DNA of 33,799 bases from JAJPKE01 sp052143275 (GTDB lineage: Bacteria > Chloroflexota > Ktedonobacteria > Ktedonobacterales > JADMIN01): the NCBI GenBank assembly GCA_052143275.1, contig JBKQTH010000109.1:1-33799 (forward strand). The letters run 5' to 3'. The notes beneath the pieces were generated by a model. That model saw only the letters and a program-made list of their open reading frames with translations, was not told where the DNA came from and did no database searches. Shown here one piece after another: positions 22,620-29,467 of this stretch. The first letter of the stretch is position 1. Every line of letters starts with the position of its first letter. The translations under genes were made by a program, and so were the position numbers.

Positions 22620-23497
22620 CTATTGAGAATCTGGATGCTGTGGCTAGGCTGTAACTCCAGTGTCCCGAACACGTCAAGAGCCTCGCCAAGTAACGAGTAG
22701 GTCAGTGTGAACGCAGGCACTCGCGCCGCCAATCGAGCCGCGGTGCGTATCCGCTCCTGCACAGGGCGGGCCCCCTCGGCGAAATTCATTGCCGCCAATT
22801 GGGCAAGGCACTCCGCCTGGGTGATGGGCACCAGGCTGGTTGGCACACTCACGGTGTAACGTGGGATGACGATCCCTCGCACTGGGGCCGGTTTCCCCCA
22901 GCGCTGCGGGCGATAGTAGTGACTCAGACCCCCCAATGGGCCCTTCACCGCTATGCCAACGGAGTCTAGGAGAGCCTGGCTGGGCATCCTCAAATGGCAG
23001 CAGCGCCGGCACCCCATCGCTACCAGCTCACCATCTACCTCCACCAGTGGACAGATGTCATCGGTCAGCGGCAACCACCCGCGTGAGGCCAGGGCAAGCG
23101 TCAGGGTAGTCTTGCCCGCTCCGGAGGCATTCGGCAGCAGCACTGCCACACCACGGCGTGCCACTGCGCCTGCGTGCAGCAGGAGGGGCATACCGGCATG
23201 GCGGATGGCCGCGGAGTACGCCAGAAATTCCAGAAACTGCGCCACCTGCTCCTCATTCTGCAGTGGCCGGCAGAGGGGCACATCGCACTCATCGCGAAGG
23301 TGCCACACCGCATCCTCGCGGTGGACCATGAGAGTGGTATGGCTGTTGGCTCGCCGCTTGCCGCTGGCAGAGCCCGGACCCAGCAGCTCGTCGAGTCGCT
23401 CAGGTAACAACGCGACTGCCTCGAGTCCAACAACCGTGACGACATGGCCAAGGAGTGTGTAGGATCGGCTCCGGCTGGCACTGTGGGTCATGGGCAT
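22616..23497 (-). CDS. HPr-kinase-like protein, copy A
   Basis: This 293-residue paralog of copy B is very similar throughout (LGHVVTV, LLHAGAV, SGAGKTTLTLALA, GWLPLTDDICPL, YYRP, VIPRYT, VPITQAECLAQL). The P-loop Lys129, the upstream His in LLHAGAV and the acidic pair Asp146-Asp147 are intact, so both copies look active. ATG 23497 was chosen because it gives equal length with copy B and a conserved AGGAG 11 bases upstream; ATG 23548 (310 residues) is the alternative, with GGGGGAG too close to it. It follows Tat protein A by about 110 bases. Its stop codon overlaps the next promoter. Confidence 0.86.
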   Translation of the reverse strand: MPMTHSASRSRSYTLLGHVVTVVGLEAVALLPERLDELLGPGSASGKRRANSHTTLMVHREDAVWHLRDECDVPLCRPLQNEEQVAQFLEFLAYSAAIRHAGMPLLLHAGAVARRGVAVLLPNASGAGKTTLTLALASRGWLPLTDDICPLVEVDGELVAMGCRRCCHLRMPSQALLDSVGIAVKGPLGGLSHYYRPQRWGKPAPVRGIVIPRYTVSVPTSLVPITQAECLAQLAAMNFAEGARPVQERIRTAARLAARVPAFTLTYSLLGEALDVFGTLELQPSHSIQILNS

Positions 23498-23608
23498 CAG
23501 GTGGACTGCTCCTGTGTTTTGCTTTCCTGGTGCTTGGGCCAGGGCCATCTCCCCCTACGCGGAGAGGCCGGGAGACGGCCTCGGCAACGCACCTTTCTGG
23601 ACTTGCCC

Positions 23609-24319
23609 TCAGGATGCTGTGACCTTCAGCATGAGCGTCTTGGATATTGGACCTGTCAGGATGCCCGTGAACACCGTGGTATCCCCCGAACTCGGGACAA
23701 TCGTCGTGCCATTGCCATAAAACATATGGACATAGAACAGCAAATCGGCATGTCCAATACCCGTGGCAGTATATATCGGTGGAGGTGACGCGGGTTGTGA
23801 AACCGAGTTGCTTGGCGTTAATGGAAATGATGGGCAAGCAGAGGTGAACGTGCCGGGAACAGCTGTCTGCAGATTTATTGACGTGGTTGTATTATAGTAC
23901 GCCCAGGGGTGCGTAGAGGAGGGACTATCGAAGTCTTGGATTTCGCCGTCCCCGTTGCTGTTAAAGTTCTGTTGCAAGTCAAACGTGTAGGTGCCTGGAG
24001 TCATGTACTCAGCAAGGAAGATGAAGTAGTAATCACCTCCGCTATAGTTAGTAGTACACACGTAATCTGCGTTCTCGAACCCGACGCCAAAAACTGGAGG
24101 GGTGGTCTGCGCTGCCCGCGCCGCCAGGACGGGCCTCAAAATGGACGGTGCCTTACCGCCGCTGCGAGCCACGACCGCTCCGGCCACGCCGGCCGCTCCG
24201 GCGACGCCCGCGGTGCCCACGACCGCTGCACGTAGGAACCGCCGCCGGGTGTATGGATCGTTGAGTATTTCCGCAGGGTGCTGCTCCGACATGTTGCCTG
24301 TATCGTTGTCTTGCGCCAC
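23609..24319 (-). CDS. Tat-exported protein, copy A (possible kinase substrate)
   Basis: This is a 236-residue protein starting at GTG 24319 with AGGAGG six bases upstream. The start context is conserved with copy B, while the open frame further upstream is not needed. A twin-arginine signal (LNDPYTRRRFLRAAVVGTAG) and hydrophobic core span about residues 19-52. The mature domain is rich in aromatic, Ser and Thr residues (SGGDYYFIFLAEYMTPGTYT, DLLFYVHMFYGNGTTIV) and ends in Ser. I recognise no family; it looks beta-rich. It precedes HprK-like copy A. Export through Tat implies folding, and possibly modification, in the cytoplasm first. Confidence 0.8.
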   Translation of the reverse strand: MAQDNDTGNMSEQHPAEILNDPYTRRRFLRAAVVGTAGVAGAAGVAGAVVARSGGKAPSILRPVLAARAAQTTPPVFGVGFENADYVCTTNYSGGDYYFIFLAEYMTPGTYTFDLQQNFNSNGDGEIQDFDSPSSTHPWAYYNTTTSINLQTAVPGTFTSACPSFPLTPSNSVSQPASPPPIYTATGIGHADLLFYVHMFYGNGTTIVPSSGDTTVFTGILTGPISKTLMLKVTAS

Positions 24320-24667
24320 GTGATACCTCCTGTGGCAGCTGCCACAGCTTCCGTCGTTACCATACAGACGGCCATACGCCACTCGTGGGCCTTAGTTCCC
24401 TTGCTGCACGATCAAGTGATGAGTTCTTTTAATGAATAGACCATGAGCTCGGTACGCACGTTTGCACCTGACGAAATCCACGCTAACTGGCAGAGACCAG
24501 TCGCGCACGTGCGACCCTTTCTTCACGTACCTGCAACGAACAAAGCGGTGAGCAGTAACGACGTCAAGGAGAGTTAGAGATGCTTAGGGCCTTCCGCCGA
24601 ACAGTCCATCCTCCTGCCATCCAGAGAGCTGAGCGGAGGGAAGCAAGAGGAGTGGGCCCGGAATGCT
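24320..24667 (-). promoter_or_regulatory. Long structured leader RNA, copy A
   Basis: About 350 untranslated bases lie between the promoter and the GTG of Tat protein A, and no gene is seen in it. It contains the 14-base box CCGCTTTGTTCGTT (24548-24535) and two abutting hairpins after it (24515-24500 with GTCGC/GCGAC arms, and 24501-24486 with ACTGG/CCAGT arms). A palindrome lies before the ribosome binding site. The order of elements matches leader B, although most of the sequence does not. Confidence 0.5.
24331..24346 (-). promoter_or_regulatory. Hairpin next to the ribosome binding site, copy A
   Basis: TGTGGCAGCTGCCACA is a perfect palindrome that can fold as a 6-bp stem with loop AGCT. 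Its 3' arm is followed at once by GGAGG of the ribosome binding site, as in copy B. Confidence 0.55.
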
Positions 24668-24673
24668 GGTCCA

Positions 24674-24702
24674 ACTATAGCCAATAAAAGGACGCTTGTC
24701 AA
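24674..24702 (-). promoter_or_regulatory. Promoter of module A
   Basis: TTGACA (24702-24697), 17 bp, TATAGT (24679-24674) on the minus strand: a near-consensus housekeeping promoter. The flanks GTTGACAAGCG and TATAGTTGG are shared with the module B promoter. Confidence 0.85.
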
Positions 24703-24906
24703 CCACGTGGCATTCTCGGGCTCTCACTTGACTGCGTCACGGCCAAAAATGTCTGTGGTGAAGCACTGTGCTGTTTTGAGACTGAGTTATCCCGTAAGTG
24801 CCTGATACGTTACAAGTTACCGAGAGAGTAGGTCGCGCGGTAGCGGTTCTGTACGGCCAAAGTGCTACGGATTGTACTTCACACAACGCGGACTGGATTG
24901 GATGAT
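24703..24906. other. Divergent intergenic region before the nucleotidyltransferase-sugar transferase gene
   Basis: Together with leader A it makes a gap of almost 590 bases without a coding sequence. It should contain the plus-strand promoter of the sugar transferase fusion gene, but I found no convincing -35/-10 pair. The reading frame of that gene is open from GTG 24862. Confidence 0.4.
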
Positions 24907-26829
24907 ATGCATGAAATCCATGACATCCATACCCTAAGGGGGGTTACTGAGCGTGTGGGAGGTGGAGCGGACGCAGTTGCACAAGGCCTCCTGTGGCGCT
25001 GCGGCCACCGCACGCTCTCCGAGGAGGATCTTCGAGAGCTGCGTGCTGCCGCCGGTCAGATCAGCCCAGCTGAGTGGGAACGGCTGGACGTGCTTGCGGG
25101 CGAGCAGGGCATGCACGGCCTGGTATTGAAGCATACTGCGGCGGCGGGGCTGCTGCCGGTGATGCCGGAGCGCGTGTCCCAATCTTTGCTCTCCGCGTAT
25201 CGCGCGTCGTGGATCCGCAACCGCCGCCTGCGCGGCCAACAGGCAAGTATCATTCAGACTCTCAGCGCGCGCGGCATAGAGGTCATGCCGATCAAGGGTG
25301 TGGTACTGGCCGAGCGCTGTTATGGCGAGCTGGCCCTGCGTCCCATTACCGACCTGGATCTCCTGGTGCATCGAGCCGATGTGCCTGCCATCGGGCGAAT
25401 TCTGGTTGGGCTCGGCTATCAGGCGCTGCCGGGCGAGCACGATCCGCAGGACTTCTATGGACTGGTCTACCATACAGTCGCCTATTATGGCGGCGACATG
25501 GACCTCATTGAGGTACACTGGGAGCTGGCTAGTCTACCAGCCTATCTACCGCGTCTGCGTGCCGATGACCTCTGGCGCCGCGCAACGCCGATCCAGTTCG
25601 CGGGACAGCCAATGCGAGTGCTCGCGCCCGCCGATGAACTGCGCTACCTCTGCTTCCACTACGCCGCACAGCACCAATCCAGTCGTCTGATCTGGCTCGT
25701 CGATATTGCCGAGCTCGTGCATACGCTGCCGGAGGAGTGGGAGTGGCCGGCATTCGTTGACCGGACGATCACACTGGGCCTGGCAACTCCAGTGGCGGTC
25801 TCGCTCGAGCGCGCACAGAGTCTGCTGGGGCTGCCTCTTCCGGGCGGCGTCCTGACGGATCTCTGGCGGGCGGCGGCGATGCGTCGCGAGATTTCGGCCT
25901 GGTCTTCGGCTTCGGCCATCTTTCGCCGTCCGGATTCGCTCCTGCATCACCTGCTCGTGCAGCCCCGCGCCAGAGAGCGGCTGATGCTGCTACGTGCCCT
26001 GGCCGTGCGCGCGGGGCGGCGCTGGCGTCGACAGGCTGTTGACGCACTCACCCACTTCGGCACGGTGCTTTCCGCGCGGACGGCGTCACCAGACCAAGGT
26101 GCATCCACGCGCCGGCAGGAGGATACCCTCTCTGGGCAGCTCGCTACGTTATCTCTCGCTCTCGACGAATCCGAACCAGCCCAGCAATTAGCGCTGGACG
26201 CGCAGGCGGCGTGGTCGGATCCTCACCTATTCTATTGGCCCCTCAAGCGCTTTTTCGACATCGTCGTCTCGGTGATTGCTCTCGTCTTCCTGCTGGTCAT
26301 CCTGGTCCCCATTAGTATCCTGCTCTTTGCCGAAGACGGTGGACCGCCGCTCTATCGTGGTGAGGCCGTGGGTTACCGTGGCCGCCATTTCAAGGTATAT
26401 AAGATCCGTACCATGCACCGAGATGCCCATGTATACTTTGATCAGTATCCTGAGTTCAAAGCTGCATTTCTGCAGAATTACAAGCTCGCGGATGATCCCA
26501 GAGTTCTCAGAGTCGGGGGGTTCCTACGCCAGACCAGCCTGGATGAGTTGCCACAAGCCATCAACGTTCTGCGTGGGGATATGAGCTGGGTTGGACCTCG
26601 CTATGTAACGCCGGAAGAACTTGAGCGCTACGGCACATTCGCCCAATTGCGCCTTTGCATGAGACCAGGCATCACCGGCCTCTGGCAGATTAATGGCCGT
26701 TCAAATCTTCCTTATCCATTACGAGTGGTGTATGATCGCACATACTATTACACCCGCTCGCTGTGGACCGACTTTAAGATATTCTGGCGCACAATCCCGG
26801 TGGTCTTGAGGCGCACCGGGGCAGTATAA
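24907..26829 (+). CDS. Nucleotidyltransferase-like protein fused to a polyprenyl-phosphate sugar transferase
   Basis: About 640 residues. The N-terminal half (to about residue 330) fits the uncharacterised nucleotidyltransferase family PF14907: GIEVMPIKGVVLAERCYGEL, then RPITDLDLLVHRAD with the catalytic Asp-x-Asp. After a linker, the last 195 residues are a bacterial sugar transferase (PF02397 type): LKRFFDIVVSVIAL with one hydrophobic helix, FKVYKIRTMH, LRQTSLDELPQAINVLRGDM, SWVGPR and RPGITGLWQINGRS. This part transfers a sugar phosphate to undecaprenyl phosphate to begin a repeat unit at the inner membrane face. The start is uncertain (GTG 24862 or ATG 24907). Such nucleotidyltransferases co-occur with HprK- and PqqD-like genes, which lie divergently next door. 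Confidence 0.9.
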   Translation: MHEIHDIHTLRGVTERVGGGADAVAQGLLWRCGHRTLSEEDLRELRAAAGQISPAEWERLDVLAGEQGMHGLVLKHTAAAGLLPVMPERVSQSLLSAYRASWIRNRRLRGQQASIIQTLSARGIEVMPIKGVVLAERCYGELALRPITDLDLLVHRADVPAIGRILVGLGYQALPGEHDPQDFYGLVYHTVAYYGGDMDLIEVHWELASLPAYLPRLRADDLWRRATPIQFAGQPMRVLAPADELRYLCFHYAAQHQSSRLIWLVDIAELVHTLPEEWEWPAFVDRTITLGLATPVAVSLERAQSLLGLPLPGGVLTDLWRAAAMRREISAWSSASAIFRRPDSLLHHLLVQPRARERLMLLRALAVRAGRRWRRQAVDALTHFGTVLSARTASPDQGASTRRQEDTLSGQLATLSLALDESEPAQQLALDAQAAWSDPHLFYWPLKRFFDIVVSVIALVFLLVILVPISILLFAEDGGPPLYRGEAVGYRGRHFKVYKIRTMHRDAHVYFDQYPEFKAAFLQNYKLADDPRVLRVGGFLRQTSLDELPQAINVLRGDMSWVGPRYVTPEELERYGTFAQLRLCMRPGITGLWQINGRSNLPYPLRVVYDRTYYYTRSLWTDFKIFWRTIPVVLRRTGAV

Positions 26830-26914
26830 TGGTGCTCCGATGGAAATCACCGGGCGTATATCAAGTTTATAACCGGCGTTAGTCTGCCAGCGGACAAAGA
26901 AAAACAGCACCATC

Positions 26915-28189
26915 ATGACAGCCAACGGTAGATGGGTGAAGAACTGGGCCGATCCGGGCAGCGATTCGGGCATGGACACAGCCCGCGTGAGTGGATCGCC
27001 CGAGCTCCCGATGCCTATGTCTACACCGACGAGACGGTCGCACGGACCAAGAGTCGGCCATTCCAAAGATCATCTGCGCCTTCTGCTGGTTACCTGGTCC
27101 CCATCCGACCCAAGGATGCAAAAGCGCCTGCGGCTGTTGTCCGCGAGCCTTCGCAGCGCCGGCCATAGTATCATCGTGTGCGTCCCTCCGGACGCCTTGA
27201 GCCCTAGGCACGCCGCAGAGGCAGACAATGCCGGTGTGGAGTACATCTTCGTACGGCAGCAACGCAACGCGTTCACGTTCGCACTGGGCAGCTGGAGTAC
27301 TCTTCTGCGGCGCTTCCGGCCAAACGTCATTCATCTGTGCCCGGATGTGCCGCCCCGGTTGGCGCTTAAACTGGCAGCCTCAGCACAAACACGGCTGCAT
27401 CCACCCATACCCGTGCTGGTCGAGACTCATTCGCAGGTGACGCACGTCATGACAGACGCTTCGAAAGCGAGCGTCCGTCATGGTGAGTCATCACTGTGGA
27501 CAAAGCTCTATCGTCGCCCCGAGACGCAGCTTGTCTGTCCTGATCCACAGACGCTATGGTGGTACAGAGAGATGCTGCAAATCCCAGCCTACCGCCTATC
27601 ACTCATCGGGAGGAGATACACGCCTGCTGGTGAAGGCGGGAATGGTGGTCGAATAGGATCAAGCTTGCTAGTTGCCAATCAACCGCAGACCTCCAAAATC
27701 TCCGCAAGCTCAGATGGTGCAACATTGCTTCGACTTCTTGTTCCACTCCTCGCCGGCCGTGACTCGCTACCGGTCATCGCCTACTCCAATTTGCGCCGCC
27801 ACCTGCAACCGCTGCTCGCCAACCAGTCAAATGAGGTACCAAACAGCGTAACATACGTAAAGTGCTTTGCCGACTGGCTTTCCTGTCTTGGGGATGCCAG
27901 AGCAGTCGTCGGTGCGATACCCAGTTCGGACATGTGGAGAGAGATAGGAGCGGCACAAGCTTGCGATGTACCCGTAGTCCTGGTGACAGACGCCGAAGAC
28001 TCACCGGAAGTACAGTGTGCTGACGGTATTCATTTGATTCACTCAGACCACTTTACGCAGGTGGTCAAGGCTCTTGGCCTTGTCGAGGAGGATGATGGCG
28101 CAGCTGCCTCAGTTCGGGACACAGAGGCAGAAGTCGAGTGCTTGTTCCGCATCTACCAGGGAGTGCATTTGCGGGAATGTGAACCATGA
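26915..28189 (+). CDS. Divergent glycosyltransferase-like protein (GT-B fold)
   Basis: This is a 424-residue protein. After an unstructured start, LRLLLVTWSPSDPRMQKRLR, LRSAGHSIIVCVPP and a FRPNVIHLCPDVPPRLALKL segment give the N-terminal Rossmann half typical of family 4 glycosyltransferases. The C-terminal half has weak matches (ARAVVGAIPSSDMWREIGAA and QACDVPVVLVTD), in place of the usual EX7E motif, so catalysis is uncertain. It lies between clear polysaccharide genes on the same strand. No ribosome binding site supports ATG 26915, and ATG 26972 is possible. Confidence 0.68.
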   Translation: MTANGRWVKNWADPGSDSGMDTARVSGSPELPMPMSTPTRRSHGPRVGHSKDHLRLLLVTWSPSDPRMQKRLRLLSASLRSAGHSIIVCVPPDALSPRHAAEADNAGVEYIFVRQQRNAFTFALGSWSTLLRRFRPNVIHLCPDVPPRLALKLAASAQTRLHPPIPVLVETHSQVTHVMTDASKASVRHGESSLWTKLYRRPETQLVCPDPQTLWWYREMLQIPAYRLSLIGRRYTPAGEGGNGGRIGSSLLVANQPQTSKISASSDGATLLRLLVPLLAGRDSLPVIAYSNLRRHLQPLLANQSNEVPNSVTYVKCFADWLSCLGDARAVVGAIPSSDMWREIGAAQACDVPVVLVTDAEDSPEVQCADGIHLIHSDHFTQVVKALGLVEEDDGAAASVRDTEAEVECLFRIYQGVHLRECEP

Positions 28190-28265
28190 GTTTAGGTGGC
28201 ACGCTTAGGTTCGCGAGCATTCCTGTCGTTACGATCATCGCCCACTTTTGTGAGGGTCACGCCGC

Positions 28266-29387
28266 ATGCTTGAAGATATGAAGATTGCTCTTGTTCACGA
28301 TTATTGGGTTGGCCTCAGAGGTGGCGAGAAGATATTTTTGGCACTGAAGCAGTTATTCCCCAGTGCTGATTGCTACGCTTTGGTTGGTGGAGCGAACTAC
28401 ATGCCCCATGATTTGGATTTGCCTAAAGTTCAGATATCCCGCATGCGTTTCATACCATTCTCAGGCCGGTATTATCGTGCGCTTCTGCCGGCGTACCCTT
28501 TCGTTGCTCGCAGCTTGGATCTCACCAAATACGACCTCGTGATTAGTAGCAGCAGTGGCTTTTGTCACGCAGCACGGGTGTCAGGTACACACCTCTGCTA
28601 CTGTCACACCCCTAATCGCTATGCCTGGCATGCATATGAGATGACGCTGGCGGCGCAGCCGTCGAAGCTGCGCCGAGCTGTGTTGAGCAGAGTGCTTACC
28701 TACGTGCGCCGTTCAGACTACCGAGCCGCCCAGCGGGTAACCCACTTTGTAGCAAACTCCACCGCCGTGCAGTCGAGGATCGCGAAGTATTATCACCGCA
28801 ACAGCGAAATTGTCTACCCCTTCATTGATATTCGTGAGTTCCGCCCGGCTCGTGCGGATACCATACCCTCCCAGAGATATTTTCTGACTGTGTCACAGCT
28901 GCTGGCGTACAAGCGGGTAGACCTTGCAGTGGAAGCCTGCACCCGTCTGAGGCTGCCCTTGAAGGTCGTCGGCAGAGGACCGGAACTGGAGCGTCTGCAA
29001 AGACTGGCTGGCCCGATGGTCGACTTCGTCGGTCGGGTCTCCAATGGTGAGCTCGCTCGCCTCTATGCGGAGTGCACCGCATTTCTACAATGCGGAGAGG
29101 AGGATTTCGGCATGGCGGCGCTCGAGGCACAGGCTTCGGGAAGGGCGGTAATCGCGTTTGGGGCAAGCGGAGCGCTCGATACCGTGAAAGATGGCGTGAC
29201 AGGCAAGCTCTTCGCCGTACAATCGGCGGATGCCGTTATTGAGGAACTACAGCGCTTTTCGCCCGATCAGTTTGACTCGAACGTTATTCGGGCACATGCT
29301 GAGCAGTTCAACGAATCGCGTTTCAAAGAGGGCATTATGCGTGAGGTGCAGCGTGCTGTCACCACCAGTGCTGACACAACTGACTGA
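28266..29387 (+). CDS. Glycosyltransferase family 4 protein
   Basis: This is a 373-residue protein. The N-terminal half has MKIALVHDYWVGLRGGEKIF and CYCHTPNRYAWHAYE, typical of WbaZ/mannosyltransferase-like GT4 enzymes. The C-terminal half has FLTVSQLLAYKRVDLAVEAC, VVGRGPELERLQ and the donor-binding EEDFGMAALEAQASG motif (EX7E type). It should add a sugar, perhaps mannose from GDP-mannose, to the lipid-linked repeat unit in the cytoplasm. ATG 28266 follows GAGGG by nine bases; ATG 28278 is the alternative. It ends tail to tail with the glycosyltransferase-flippase gene. Confidence 0.92.
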   Translation: MLEDMKIALVHDYWVGLRGGEKIFLALKQLFPSADCYALVGGANYMPHDLDLPKVQISRMRFIPFSGRYYRALLPAYPFVARSLDLTKYDLVISSSSGFCHAARVSGTHLCYCHTPNRYAWHAYEMTLAAQPSKLRRAVLSRVLTYVRRSDYRAAQRVTHFVANSTAVQSRIAKYYHRNSEIVYPFIDIREFRPARADTIPSQRYFLTVSQLLAYKRVDLAVEACTRLRLPLKVVGRGPELERLQRLAGPMVDFVGRVSNGELARLYAECTAFLQCGEEDFGMAALEAQASGRAVIAFGASGALDTVKDGVTGKLFAVQSADAVIEELQRFSPDQFDSNVIRAHAEQFNESRFKEGIMREVQRAVTTSADTTD

Positions 29388-29467
29388 AGCAGACTTCCAG
29401 CTACTCGAAAATGGCCCCCGGAACTACTCAGCGGCCTGAAAGGCGTGACGATCCGCGCCCTCGACGA

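Noticed and set aside
20559..23497. A lasso-peptide biosynthetic cluster
   Set aside because: PqqD-like and HprK-like genes are present, but there is no asparagine-synthetase-like cyclase, no leader protease and no typical precursor or ABC exporter.
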